Notes: generated by a model from the letters alone, not told the origin. 64,000 bases of DNA from Sphingobacterium wenxiniae (GCF_900116225.1 NZ_FOZZ01000001.1:310001-374000), one strand, 5' to 3'; shown: positions 36,438 through 45,663, counted from the stretch's first letter. Made by a program: numbers and translations.

Positions 36438-36610
36438 TTCGACTCGGGTTCGACAGCTCTTCGACTGCGCTTCGACAATTCTTCGAGTCGTAGTCGAAGG
36501 ATTGTCGAAGCGCAGCCGAAGAAAACCCGAAGCTGTCCCGAAGCTGTCTCGAACGTGTCCCGAAGCACAGCCGAACAATACTCGAACAACTCTCGAACAG
36601 AAGTCGAAGA
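36438..36610. repeat. Strict 11-bp periodic array of 16 CGA cores
   Basis: CGA occurs at 36440, 36451, 36462, 36473, 36484, 36495, 36506, 36517, 36528, 36539, 36550, 36561, 36572, 36583, 36594 and 36605, each exactly 11 bp after the last. The eight bases between cores vary. The first four units read TTCGAC, the fifth TTCGAG, and later ones TCGAAG, CCGAAG or TCGAAC. Around 36484-36495 the array is self-complementary: CTGCGCTTCGACAATTCTTC has a matching arm with one mismatch ending at about 36515. All six frames stay largely open because the core avoids stops, which creates several overlapping spurious ORFs. It is neither a CRISPR nor a standard tandem repeat. Function unknown. Confidence 0.92.
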
Positions 36611-36664
36611 AATCAACGACCGATGATTCAAAGTACGGAGGGAAGAGCAATAAACTCCCTTACT

Positions 36665-36995
36665 ATCCTTAATGTTCAACGAAGCGGTCACTAAGGATTT
36701 TATAGTAACAAGGTAGCCTAAGACAAGCCACTATCCCAAGTTGGAGAGGGAGAAGAAACACGCCTTATGTTTTCACCGAACATGGCGTCCTTATGCTGTC
36801 CAGCGTACTCAACAGCAAACGGGCCATTCAAGCCAACATTCGTATCATGCGGATATTCAACCAACTTCGAACCGCAATAATGAGCGAGACAGATACCCGT
36901 CTTGAAATCGAAAAGATAAAATAGTCGCTCGGCAACCATGACAAGAATATCGAACTTGTATTCCAATATCATGACGAATTGAACGAGAAGGTTAG
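36665..36995 (+). pseudogene. Decayed ORF6N-domain (KilA-N/phage-type) gene
   Basis: Reading the plus strand in the frame of 36718 gives LRQATIPSWRGRRNTPYVFT, then EHGVLMLSSVLNSKRAI and QANIRIMRIFNQLR, closely matching the core of ORF6N-domain proteins (typical text: [20 protein letters not shown]). The frame then hits an in-frame TAG after RLEIEKIK, beyond which NHDKNIELVFQYHDELNEK continues, the usual C-terminal end of the family. Upstream, FNEAV and KDFI are recognisable in another frame, so there is at least one frameshift or deletion plus a stop. No intact start remains. ORF6N proteins are common in phage and mobile DNA, so this is likely a relic of transferred DNA. The 93-residue minus-strand frame here is its shadow. 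Confidence 0.85.
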
Positions 36996-37075
36996 CCACC
37001 CTCCGTTGTCACCAGACCGAGAGCGGGTGGGTTCTAAAATCGGAGAAAAGAAATAAACGAGATTATAGCATTATA

Positions 37076-38110
37076 CTACCTATAAATCTCCACGTTAATC
37101 TCCCCTTTTTCACTTACCGTACCACGGTACATGCCTTCGGTATTAAAGGGCATCGCTACCCGGCCATCTTTATCCAACGCAATCAATCCACCATCACCGC
37201 CCATTTTACCGATCTGATCAATGACCCCTTGGGCTGCTTGTTCAACCGTTGAGCCTTGATATTGCATACGGGCTGCAACATCATAAGCTGCCATAGCACG
37301 AATAAAAAATTCGCCCCAACCTGTACAGGAAACTGCAACATTTGCATTGTTGGCATACGTCCCTGCTCCAATAATCGGTGAGTCACCTACCCTTCCATAT
37401 TTCTTATTCGTCATGCCTCCTGTAGATGTCCCTGCAGCAAGATTGCCCTGCTGATCCAAAGCTACACATCCCACTGTACCAAATTTCTCGTCTTTTGGCC
37501 TTTTATCCACTATTGTGGTTTCTGCATCGTGATCCAATTCTACCTTATCATTTTCCCGTTTAAGGAGATTTTGCAGTGCATCCCAACGCTCTTGTGTCCA
37601 AAAATAATCGGGTGTTACCAACTGTAACCCTTGAGCCTTTGCAAAATCCTCTGCCCCCTTCCCCACCAACATAACATGTTCGGATTTCTCCATTACAGCA
37701 CGGGCAGCACTAATCGGGTTTCGAACGACCGTTACCCCCGCCACGGCACCGGCCTCTAAAGTACGACCATCCACTATGGATGCATCCAGTTCATTTTTAC
37801 CATTGTGGGTAAATACAGCACCTTTTCCGGCATTGAATAAAGGTGAATCTTCCAAAACATGAATAGTCTGTTCCACCGCATCCAGACTGGATTTTCCTGC
37901 CTGCAGTGTCTCATAACCGGTCTGTAATGCTTTTGTAAGAACAGCGATATAGGCTTCCTCCTTTTCCGGTGTCATTTTAGATTTTAAAATCGTACCCGCT
38001 CCGCCGTGAATCGCAAGTACGACCTTATCCACTTTCTGTTGTGCAGAAGCTTCGGATGGTAGCATTGATGCAAACAGCGTAATCATCATTATTGAAATTA
38101 GTTTATACAT
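37076..38110 (-). CDS. Isoaspartyl peptidase/L-asparaginase (Ntn hydrolase), exported
   Basis: The 344-residue precursor has a signal peptide (ISIMMITLFASMLPSEASA, then QQK), so it acts in the periplasm. The alpha chain starts VVLAIHGGAGTI. Autoproteolysis should occur before Thr212 in KFGTVGCVAL, which becomes the nucleophile of the beta chain. The substrate-binding GTSTGGMTNKKYGRVGDSPI follows. Members hydrolyse beta-aspartyl (isoaspartyl) peptides and asparagine; glycosylasparaginase is a related alternative. It lies apart from the degenerate region upstream of it in window order and shows normal codon use. Confidence 0.93.
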   Translation of the reverse strand: MYKLISIMMITLFASMLPSEASAQQKVDKVVLAIHGGAGTILKSKMTPEKEEAYIAVLTKALQTGYETLQAGKSSLDAVEQTIHVLEDSPLFNAGKGAVFTHNGKNELDASIVDGRTLEAGAVAGVTVVRNPISAARAVMEKSEHVMLVGKGAEDFAKAQGLQLVTPDYFWTQERWDALQNLLKRENDKVELDHDAETTIVDKRPKDEKFGTVGCVALDQQGNLAAGTSTGGMTNKKYGRVGDSPIIGAGTYANNANVAVSCTGWGEFFIRAMAAYDVAARMQYQGSTVEQAAQGVIDQIGKMGGDGGLIALDKDGRVAMPFNTEGMYRGTVSEKGEINVEIYR

Positions 38111-38236
38111 GGTTATGTGAGAATTTAAAAGCTATCCTAATATATCAAAATACCTAAAACAAAAAGCGCATTTCTTTATGCTGTGCCAAAACACAGCTTA
38201 AGAAACACGCTCTTCTCTCTTATCAAATTTTCCTTA

Positions 38237-40501
38237 CTATCCTTGGTTGGCACGAATGATATTCAATGCACCACCAGCTTTAAACCACTCGATTTGCTGT
38301 GCATTATAGGTGTGGTTCGCCAAGATTTCTTCTGAAGAACCGTCTGCATGATGCAATACTAAAGTCAACGGTTTACTAGGGGCAAATCCAGTCAAACCAA
38401 TAATATCGATGCTATCGTCTTCCTGAATCTTATCGTAATCATCCTTATTGTCAAACGTTAACCCCAACATTCCTTGCTTTTTCAGGTTGGTCTCGTGGAT
38501 ACGTGCAAAAGATTTTACCAATACAGCACGTACACCTAAGTGACGAGGTTCCATAGCTGCATGCTCACGGGATGAACCTTCTCCATAGTTTTCATCACCG
38601 ACCACAATCGAACCGATCCCAGCGGCTTTGTAAGCACGTTGTGTTGCCGGTACGGGACCATATTCGCCCGTCAATTGATTCTTCACATTATCGGTCTTGT
38701 CATTGAAAAAATTAACCGCACCAATCAACATATTGTTAGAAATGTTGTCCAAGTGACCTCTGTATTTTAACCAAGGGCCTGCCATCGAGATATGGTCAGT
38801 GGTACATTTTCCTTTTGCTTTTATCAACAATTTCAAACCTTTTAAGTCCGTACCTTCCCAAGCTGCAAATGGCTCGAGCAATTGCAGACGATCAGAAGTT
38901 GGGGATACATCAACCGTTACTGAAGAACCGTCTTCTGCTGGAGCTTGGTATCCAGCATCCTCTACATCAAAACCTCTTGAAGGCAATTCATCACCAATTG
39001 GTGGATCCAGTCTCACCTGTTCACCATTTTTGTTAGTCAAGGTATCCGTAACCGGATTGAATCCCAGATTGCCCGAAATCGCAATCGCAGCCACCATTTC
39101 TGGTGAGGTTACGAAAGCATAGGTATTCGGGTTACCATCTGCACGTTTGGCAAAGTTCCGATTGAAGGAGTGTACAATCGTGTTTTTCTCTTGCTTATCC
39201 GCACCTGCACGATCCCACATACCGATACATGGACCACAGGCATTGGTAAAGATAGTTGCATTTAAATCTTCAAATGTTTTCAACAAACCGTCACGATCAG
39301 CCGTATAGCGTACTTGTTCTGAACCGGGGTTGATACCAAACTCAGCTTTCGTAATCAATCCTTTATCAATTGCTTGTCTAGCAATGGATGCCGCCCTCGA
39401 CAAATCTTCGTAGGAAGAATTGGTACATGACCCAATCAAGCCCCACTCTACTTTGGTAGGCCATCCATTTTTCTCAGCTTCTTCACGCATACGAGATACT
39501 GGCGTATATAAGTCTGGTGTAAAAGGTCCATTCAACGACGGCTCCAATTCAGACAGGTTAATTTCAATCAATTGATCGAAATATTGTTCAGGATCTGCAT
39601 AAACTTCGGTATCTCCGGTCAAATGTTCTTTGATGCCATTGGCCAAGTCAGCAACTTCATCACGTCCCGTAGCACGTAGATAGCGTTCCATGGATTCATC
39701 ATAACCGAATGTCGAAGTCGTCGCGCCAATCTCAGCACCCATATTACAAATTGTCCCTTTACCTGTACAGGATAGTGACTCTGCACCATCTCCAAAATAT
39801 TCAACAATCGCTCCGGTTCCTCCTTTAACAGTCAAAATACCTGCAACTTTCAAAATTACATCCTTTGGCGCTGCCCAACCCGAAAGTTTTCCGGTCAACT
39901 TCACACCAATCAATTTCGGGAACTTAAGCTCCCAAGGCAATCCGGCCATGACATCACAGGCATCCGCTCCGCCAACACCGATAGCCACCATACCCAGACC
40001 ACCAGCATTCACCGTATGTGAGTCTGTACCAATCATCATACCGCCCGGAAAAGCATAGTTTTCCAACACCACTTGATGGATAATACCCGCCCCTGGTTTC
40101 CAGAAACCTATTCCGTATTTATTAGACACTGAGCTCAAGAAGTTGAACACTTCTGAGCTTTCATTTTTGGCACGTGCCAAATCCTGCGCAGCACCTTCTT
40201 TCGCCTGAATCAAGTGGTCACAATGCACCGTTGACGGAACAGCCACCTTTGGACGTCCAGCTTGCATAAATTGCAACAACGCCATTTGTGCTGTAGCATC
40301 CTGCATTGCCACACGATCCGGAGCAAAGTCAACATAAGAAACACCACGTTCATATGTCTGCGTAGCATTACCATCCCATAAGTGAGCATATAGAATCTTC
40401 TCCGAGAGGGTCAAGGGTTTATTAGCCACCTGACGAGCAGCACGAATACGCTCATCATATTGGCTATACACCTTTTTAATCATTTCAATATCAAAAGCCA
40501 T
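38237..40501 (-). CDS. acnA: Aconitate hydratase, AcnA/mitochondrial type
   Basis: Iron-sulfur enzyme interconverting citrate and isocitrate in the TCA cycle. The 754-residue product is of the mitochondrial-like length. Cluster ligands are in [19 protein letters not shown] and ACGPCIGMW. The substrate region [28 protein letters not shown] and the C-terminal swivel domain with [22 protein letters not shown] are intact. A second, unrelated aconitase (AcnB) is encoded at 41556 on the same strand, with a hypothetical gene between them. Physiologically one may serve under iron/oxidative stress, but the window does not show which. Confidence 0.96.
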   Translation of the reverse strand: MAFDIEMIKKVYSQYDERIRAARQVANKPLTLSEKILYAHLWDGNATQTYERGVSYVDFAPDRVAMQDATAQMALLQFMQAGRPKVAVPSTVHCDHLIQAKEGAAQDLARAKNESSEVFNFLSSVSNKYGIGFWKPGAGIIHQVVLENYAFPGGMMIGTDSHTVNAGGLGMVAIGVGGADACDVMAGLPWELKFPKLIGVKLTGKLSGWAAPKDVILKVAGILTVKGGTGAIVEYFGDGAESLSCTGKGTICNMGAEIGATTSTFGYDESMERYLRATGRDEVADLANGIKEHLTGDTEVYADPEQYFDQLIEINLSELEPSLNGPFTPDLYTPVSRMREEAEKNGWPTKVEWGLIGSCTNSSYEDLSRAASIARQAIDKGLITKAEFGINPGSEQVRYTADRDGLLKTFEDLNATIFTNACGPCIGMWDRAGADKQEKNTIVHSFNRNFAKRADGNPNTYAFVTSPEMVAAIAISGNLGFNPVTDTLTNKNGEQVRLDPPIGDELPSRGFDVEDAGYQAPAEDGSSVTVDVSPTSDRLQLLEPFAAWEGTDLKGLKLLIKAKGKCTTDHISMAGPWLKYRGHLDNISNNMLIGAVNFFNDKTDNVKNQLTGEYGPVPATQRAYKAAGIGSIVVGDENYGEGSSREHAAMEPRHLGVRAVLVKSFARIHETNLKKQGMLGLTFDNKDDYDKIQEDDSIDIIGLTGFAPSKPLTLVLHHADGSSEEILANHTYNAQQIEWFKAGGALNIIRANQG

Positions 40502-40605
40502 ATCTCTTCTAAATAAATCTTTTGTTATAACAAATCAACTTAGCGAAAGTTACGGAAAAATGTGGTAAATGTCAAATTGGTATGGGAGAATATGCTATAC
40601 ACTAT

Positions 40606-40641
40606 TTGTATTAATGATCTTTATTGTATTAATGATCTTTA
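40606..40641. repeat. Perfect 18-bp tandem duplication
   Basis: TTGTATTAATGATCTTTA occurs twice in a row (40606-40623 and 40624-40641) in the AT-rich 288-bp gap upstream of the hypothetical secreted protein. A 25-codon open frame (ATG 40664 to TAA 40741) follows it; nothing supports it as a gene. Confidence 0.85.
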
Positions 40642-40789
40642 TTATTTAGATAAAACAATTTTTATGAAAAGAATAGAATTGGATAAATTTAACAATAGAA
40701 TAGCTTTTGACATAGGTTCAAAAGTCATAGAATTAGCTTAAAGCAGATTAATGGGAAAATATTTTTAGATTTAAAAAATTCCGCCAACA

Positions 40790-41485
40790 ATGTATTACAA
40801 ACTTATGATACGATACTGTATAATAACTATATTGACAATTTTGACTTCAATAGTAACCTCTTATGGACAAAACGAAGAACGGAACTGCAACTGTCCAGAA
40901 AATATTATGGCAGGGACAACAGAAGAAAGCAAACCAGATACGACTTTTCATTTTTCCAATGGCAAGACAATAATTCTTTGCGGATATAAAAACCCAGACA
41001 GCAACCCCATAACTTTTTCCGAGTTTATTCTTTCTGTTTGCGAACAAGATACAATAATCGATTTTTGGGGAGCTATGCTAACTTGCAGACTGAAAGTTCA
41101 CAATGATACTTTGTTCGTTGACGACCTCAGAAATTTGCCAACAGGGGAAAACTTGAAATACCAAGAGACTGTTTGGTCAACAGAGAAGATTTATTTCAAC
41201 GAACAACGAATTGTTCGCCAGTGTGCCGTTAACAGACAAATAAGAAAATATGACCAATCCGAAATTAACACAGCTCTAAGAGAATATGAAATGGCTAAGT
41301 TTGGACTTGACGATAACAAAATGGAAATAGCAACAAAATTATTTATGGCAACAATTTCGGGAGACAAGAAAGCAAGACAATATTTTAAAGAATTCGCAAC
41401 TAAATTCGGGACACTCGACGGTGCTTTTGCAGAAGAGTATAAAGATTTGACGTCAATGCTTGAACTATGGGACGACAAAAAATAA
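40790..41485 (+). CDS. Hypothetical secreted protein between the two aconitase genes
   Basis: A 231-residue protein with an N-terminal hydrophobic segment (CIITILTILTSIVTSYG, then QNEE), which looks like a signal peptide; the start could be ATG 40790 or ATG 40805. The mature part contains five or six Cys in the first 130 residues (NCNCPENI, ILCGYKN, SVCEQD, MLTCRLK, RQCAVN), consistent with disulfides outside the cytoplasm. The last 80 residues look helical (INTALREYEMAKFGLDD and following). I recognise no family. Codon use is A/T-rich compared with the flanking aconitases, so it may be a later insertion. A terminator follows. Confidence 0.75.
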   Translation: MYYKLMIRYCIITILTILTSIVTSYGQNEERNCNCPENIMAGTTEESKPDTTFHFSNGKTIILCGYKNPDSNPITFSEFILSVCEQDTIIDFWGAMLTCRLKVHNDTLFVDDLRNLPTGENLKYQETVWSTEKIYFNEQRIVRQCAVNRQIRKYDQSEINTALREYEMAKFGLDDNKMEIATKLFMATISGDKKARQYFKEFATKFGTLDGAFAEEYKDLTSMLELWDDKK

Positions 41486-41492
41486 AATAACT

Positions 41493-41534
41493 AAAAAAAA
41501 ACACCCAAAATTCTCACGAACTTCGGGTGTTTTT
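41493..41534. terminator. Bidirectional terminator between the hypothetical gene and acnB
   Basis: AAAAACACCC pairs with GGGTGTTTTT around an 18-nt loop with partial further pairing; A- and T-tracts serve both directions for the two convergent genes. Confidence 0.85.
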
Positions 41535-41555
41535 ATACAAAGACCGAACAAACAA

Positions 41556-44327
41556 TTAATGAACCAATTGTTTGTTGGACGGTGTGAATTTAGTCAAGTC
41601 GATATCAGCTACTGCCGCTTTGTATTCTTCAATAGTCGGGATTCTACCCAAAATTGCTGACAAAACAACAACCGGAGTAGATGCCAACAAAGATTCACCT
41701 TTTTTGCGCTCTGAATCTTCTACTACACGACCTTGGAAAAGACGAGTTGAAGTAGCCATAACAGTATCCCCTTTCTCTGCTTTTTCCTGGTTACCCATAC
41801 AAAGGTTACAACCTGGGCGTTCCAAATACATCATATTTTCGTATTCGGTACGAGCAGCACCTTTTGGAGCAGCGTCGTTAAACTCAAATCCAGAATATTT
41901 AGCCAACAATTCCCAATCACCTTCTTCCTTCAATTCATCAATGATATTGTATGTAGGAGCAGCTACAACAAGAGGCGCATTGAATTTCACTTCACCTTGC
42001 TGTGCTTCTAAATTGCGGAGCATTTTGGAAACGATTTTCAAATCACCTTTATGTACCATACAAGACCCCACGAAACCAAGATCTACTTTTTTATCACCAC
42101 CATAGAAGGTCAAATCACGAATTGTATCATGCGTATAACGCTTAGAAACATCTTCATTATTCACATCTGGATCGGCAATCATCGGTTCATCAATGATATC
42201 CAAATCAATTACTACCTCTGCATAATATTTTGCATTTGCATCTGGTTTCAATGCGGGTTTATCACTAGATTTAATTTCCTCAATACGTTTATTCGCTTTG
42301 TTGATCAAACCTTGAAGAACAGCATTGTGATTATCCATGCCTTTGTCGATCATAATCTGAATTCGGTGTTTCGCGATTTCCAAAGATTCGATCAAGGTAT
42401 CATCCTCCGAAATACAGATAGACGCTTTTGCTTTCATTTCTGCTGTCCAGTCGGTAAACGTAAAGGCTTGGTCAGCTGGAAGTGTTCCAATGTGAACCTC
42501 GATAATCCGACCTTGAAATACGTTTTCACCACCAAACTGTTTAAGCATTTGTGCCTGAGTAGCATGAACCACATCACGGAAATCCATATAGTCTTTCATT
42601 TCACCTTTGAAAGTCACCTTTACAGATTCTGGAATCGGCATAGATGCCTCACCTGTTGCTAAAGCGAGTGCAACCGTACCCGAATCGGCTCCAAAAGCAA
42701 CCCCTTTGGACATCCGTGTGTGTGAGTCTCCCCCGATAATGATCGCCCATTCGTCAACTGTAATATCGTTCAATACCTTATGGATAACGTCCGTCATCGA
42801 ATGGTATTCGCCTTTCGGGTCACGAGCCGTAATCAATCCGAAATCGTTCATGAATTTCATCAGTTTCGGGATATTAGCCTGCGCTTTTTTGTCCCAAACT
42901 GAAGCCGTGTGACAGCCCGATTGGTATGCACCATCTACAATCGGCGAAATGACAGTAGCTGCCATGGATTCCAGTTCCTGAGCCGTCATCAAACCTGTTG
43001 TATCTTGTGAACCAACAATGTTAACCTGCACCCGAACATCTGAACCGGCGTGCAAAATCTTGCCTTCAGTTACGCCTACAGCATTTCTATTGAATATTTT
43101 TTCAACAGCAGTCAAGCCTTGTCCTTCAATAGAGATTTCTTTTGAAGGAGCAAAAACCGTCGGAGCTTCTATCCCCAAAGTTTTCGCAGCGAATGTCTGG
43201 ATTTTTTTACCGAACACAATCGCATACGAACCTCCGGCTCTGATAAATTCCATTTTCTGAGGAGTCAGCGATTTGGAAATATCGATCAGTTCCTGATTGC
43301 CGTTATATAATTTTTTGGTTTTCGTATTAATGGTCAAAACCGTTCCTGTTGCTACCGAATAAACCTCTTCTAAAACAGGCTCTCCTTTTTCATTCAATAC
43401 AGGTTTACCATCCGCATCAGTTTTCTTTACCCAGTTCTTTAAGTCGATCCCGATACCACCTGTTACATCTACGGTCGTTAAGAAAATTGGTGAAATACCG
43501 TTTGTTCCGGCTACAATCGGCGCAATATTCACAAATGGCACATACGGACTAGCTTGTTTACCGGTCCAGAGAGCCACGTTATTAACACCTGACATCCGCG
43601 ATGAACCTACGCCCATCGTTCCTTTTTCAGCAATCAACATCACGCTTGCATCAGGATGTTTTGCTTGTAAAGCTTTGATTTCCACTTGTGCGTGAAGCGA
43701 CATCATACATTTTCCGTGCAATTCACGATCAGAACGCGAGTGCGCCTGATTTCCAGGAGAAAGCAAATCTGTAGAAATATCTCCCTCAGCTGCGATGTAA
43801 GTCACAACTTTGATTTCTTCCGCTACTTCCGGCAATTGGGTGAAGAATTCTGCTTTTGCATAGCTTTCCAGAATTTCTTTAGCTATAGCATTTCCACTTT
43901 CATAAGCTACTTTCAAGCGATCGGTATCGGCATCGTAAAGGAAAACTTGTGTTTTCAAAACTCTTGCAGCTTCTACGGCGATAACTTCGTCTTCACCTAA
44001 TGCCAAATCAAGCAACACTTCGATAGAAGGCCCACCTTTCATGTGCGACAACAATTCAAAGGCGAAAACAGGTGTAATTTCCGGTACAACAGACTGACCA
44101 AGAATAATCTCTTTCAAAAACTTTGCCTTTACACCTGCAGCAGGAGTCGTCCCCGGCAAGGTATTGTAAACAAAGAACTGGATCGAATCTTCCCGATGTG
44201 GGTTGTTCGAATCTTTAATTTGTTCGATGATTTCGGTTAACAATTCTGCTCCATCAATAGGTTTAGGATGAAGTCCTTGTCCTTCTCTTTCTTCGATTTC
44301 CTGAATGTAATCGCTGTATATACTCAT
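41556..44327 (-). CDS. acnB: Bifunctional aconitate hydratase 2/2-methylisocitrate dehydratase (AcnB)
   Basis: The 923-residue enzyme has the AcnB order: an N-terminal HEAT-like domain (about 1-160, SIYSDYIQEIEEREGQGLHPKP), a swivel domain moved to the N-terminal side (about 170-390), then the three-domain Fe-S core. Fe-S ligands are visible in LGFVGSCMVHKGD and RPGCNLCMGNQ, and the substrate loop in IIGGDSHTRMSKGVAFGADSG. It catalyses citrate/isocitrate interconversion and, in other bacteria, 2-methylisocitrate in the propionate pathway. AcnB proteins can also bind mRNA when the cluster is lost. No prp genes are nearby. It has its own promoter region, separate from acnA. Confidence 0.96.
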   Translation of the reverse strand: MSIYSDYIQEIEEREGQGLHPKPIDGAELLTEIIEQIKDSNNPHREDSIQFFVYNTLPGTTPAAGVKAKFLKEIILGQSVVPEITPVFAFELLSHMKGGPSIEVLLDLALGEDEVIAVEAARVLKTQVFLYDADTDRLKVAYESGNAIAKEILESYAKAEFFTQLPEVAEEIKVVTYIAAEGDISTDLLSPGNQAHSRSDRELHGKCMMSLHAQVEIKALQAKHPDASVMLIAEKGTMGVGSSRMSGVNNVALWTGKQASPYVPFVNIAPIVAGTNGISPIFLTTVDVTGGIGIDLKNWVKKTDADGKPVLNEKGEPVLEEVYSVATGTVLTINTKTKKLYNGNQELIDISKSLTPQKMEFIRAGGSYAIVFGKKIQTFAAKTLGIEAPTVFAPSKEISIEGQGLTAVEKIFNRNAVGVTEGKILHAGSDVRVQVNIVGSQDTTGLMTAQELESMAATVISPIVDGAYQSGCHTASVWDKKAQANIPKLMKFMNDFGLITARDPKGEYHSMTDVIHKVLNDITVDEWAIIIGGDSHTRMSKGVAFGADSGTVALALATGEASMPIPESVKVTFKGEMKDYMDFRDVVHATQAQMLKQFGGENVFQGRIIEVHIGTLPADQAFTFTDWTAEMKAKASICISEDDTLIESLEIAKHRIQIMIDKGMDNHNAVLQGLINKANKRIEEIKSSDKPALKPDANAKYYAEVVIDLDIIDEPMIADPDVNNEDVSKRYTHDTIRDLTFYGGDKKVDLGFVGSCMVHKGDLKIVSKMLRNLEAQQGEVKFNAPLVVAAPTYNIIDELKEEGDWELLAKYSGFEFNDAAPKGAARTEYENMMYLERPGCNLCMGNQEKAEKGDTVMATSTRLFQGRVVEDSERKKGESLLASTPVVVLSAILGRIPTIEEYKAAVADIDLTKFTPSNKQLVH

Positions 44328-44531
44328 AATGGTGTTTTATCAAAGCTAAAACCGATTTGCAACACTTAATATTGCCGGCTATACCTCTTTTTTGTTACTA
44401 TTCTTTTCCTGTGCCAATTTACCTAAAAAACGGCACATTTTTTTCAGCGCAAAAATAAGAAAAATCACGCTTTATATAGAATAGAAACAAGTGATTACAT
44501 AATTTGGAATTGTTCTAAACTAAATCTTAAA

Positions 44532-44981
44532 CTACCTATTATCGAAAGGAAATTTCTCTATCCGTTTAATACGAACCTTAGCAAAGTCTGGATGATTTGG
44601 GTTGAGAAGAAAGTTATAATCGCCCTGTGTTACAACCGAAGGCACTTTCACGGCACAATATTCATTTTCAGCGACAAACATATCCCCAAAGTTCTGGGTA
44701 GACATAGGGTGAAGAAATGCATTCCAATGGGTTGGCAAGTCTTTTTCTTCCAATTCTTTTACAGCAATATCATCGGGTATCTCAATCGTGATCATCATAT
44801 AGTCATTGGGAAGGGTCGCAAGGGTAAAATGCACCGCCACCTCCGCCATAGCTAAAGATCGGTTGGCAGCTGTATAAATCAGTTCAACACCTATCGAATT
44901 CCATCTTGCTCCTTTCAACGCAGCACCTTTACCCGAAAGCGAACCCGCAAACCGATCCCTTGCCAATCTGAATACTTCCAT
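44532..44981 (-). CDS. RES-domain toxin of a type II toxin-antitoxin pair
   Basis: The 149-residue protein has the RES fold: Arg26 in KGARWNSIG, Tyr36 in LIYTAANRSLAMAEVAVH with Glu47, and Ser115 in VPSV, matching the Arg-Glu-Ser set the family is named for. The closing block NFLLNPNHPDFAKVRI is also typical. RES toxins studied elsewhere degrade NAD (NAD phosphorylase) or ADP-ribosylate targets. Its start is three bases after the stop of the upstream Xre/DUF2384 antitoxin. Both residues and length suggest an intact toxin. Confidence 0.92.
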   Translation of the reverse strand: MEVFRLARDRFAGSLSGKGAALKGARWNSIGVELIYTAANRSLAMAEVAVHFTLATLPNDYMMITIEIPDDIAVKELEEKDLPTHWNAFLHPMSTQNFGDMFVAENEYCAVKVPSVVTQGDYNFLLNPNHPDFAKVRIKRIEKFPFDNR

Positions 44982-44984
44982 CGA

Positions 44985-45491
44985 CTAAACAAGAATACCG
45001 TGACTAATCCTTGTCAACTCACCAAGAACCAACTCCTTGCCATAGGAATCCCGCAAAAGCTCCATGGGCAAAAGATTACCCAATGCATAATTTGGCGTGT
45101 TTAGCCATAGTTTGAACTTATCCATATCGCCAAACACATCAAGCCCCACATCCGTCACCTCAGCTATCTCAATTATTTTCTCAGACTGCAATGGCTTAAA
45201 ATGATGATTGGGAGACTGTTTGTAGCGCTGCAAAGATTTGGTGGAAACATCCAACAGACTTGCCCAATCACTCTCTGTAAAAGGTGTATAGTCTTGGATT
45301 AAGTTAAATAAAGAATAAGGCACACCCATCCTTATAGCCTTTATAATCAACATCTTGTCGGAAAGAAAATCTTGATACGTGATGCTGCTTGTAGTCTCAT
45401 AGAGAACTCCAGGCTCTCTTGCCTCATGAATGAAAGAAGCAACTTCCTTATTCAACCGCTCTTCCAGATTATATTTTTTTGATTTAGCCAC
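44985..45491 (-). CDS. Xre/MbcA/ParS-type antitoxin (DUF2384)
   Basis: The 168-residue product is the expected partner of the RES toxin. The middle part (about 60-105: YTPFTESDWASLLDVSTKSLQRYK) is an Xre-like helix-turn-helix that should bind the operon's own promoter. The C-terminal 55 residues (IIEIAEVTDVGLDVFGDMDKFKLWLNTPNYALGNLLPMELLRD) form the MbcA/ParS/Xre toxin-binding domain, with the characteristic WLxxPNxALGxxxPxELL motif. It is first in the operon, which is the usual order for this class. Confidence 0.92.
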   Translation of the reverse strand: MAKSKKYNLEERLNKEVASFIHEAREPGVLYETTSSITYQDFLSDKMLIIKAIRMGVPYSLFNLIQDYTPFTESDWASLLDVSTKSLQRYKQSPNHHFKPLQSEKIIEIAEVTDVGLDVFGDMDKFKLWLNTPNYALGNLLPMELLRDSYGKELVLGELTRISHGILV

Positions 45492-45596
45492 AACCTCGAC
45501 ATTTGTCTATAAATTTAAGACTTTTTTCTGAGAATTCAAATATTCTTACAAAAAAAGCCTAAGCTTATTGGCTCAGACTCATTATTAGTTGATGTA

Positions 45597-45629
45597 AGAC
45601 CTATAAGGTTTTGGAAACCTTATAGGTCT
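45597..45629. repeat. REP-like hairpin of the AAACCTTATAGGTTT family
   Basis: ACCTATAAGGTTT, TGG, AAACCTTATAGGT: a perfect inverted repeat (extendable by two pairs) in the gap between rpe and the antitoxin gene. The half-site sequence is identical to the pair at 35164-35246. There is no T-tract, so it is a dispersed repeat rather than a plain terminator. Confidence 0.8.
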
Positions 45630-45663
45630 ATGTACGAACATGTTGCCCGCTATATTAAAACAA

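Noticed and set aside
36435..36612. CRISPR array or ordinary tandem repeat
   Set aside because: The constant part is only three to five bases and the step is 11 bp; CRISPR repeats are over 20 bp with spacers of similar size, and no cas genes are present.
36718..36999. 93-residue minus-strand protein
   Set aside because: The plus strand of the same bases shows clear ORF6N-family text, so the minus frame is a shadow of the pseudogene.
40664..40741. 25-codon frame upstream of the hypothetical secreted gene
   Set aside because: Too short, no ribosome-binding sequence and no recognisable product; it may be chance in AT-rich DNA.
41572..42662. Plus-strand frames of 177 and 203 codons opposite acnB
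   Set aside because: They lie fully inside the antisense of a well-supported 923-residue gene and have no promoter or family match.
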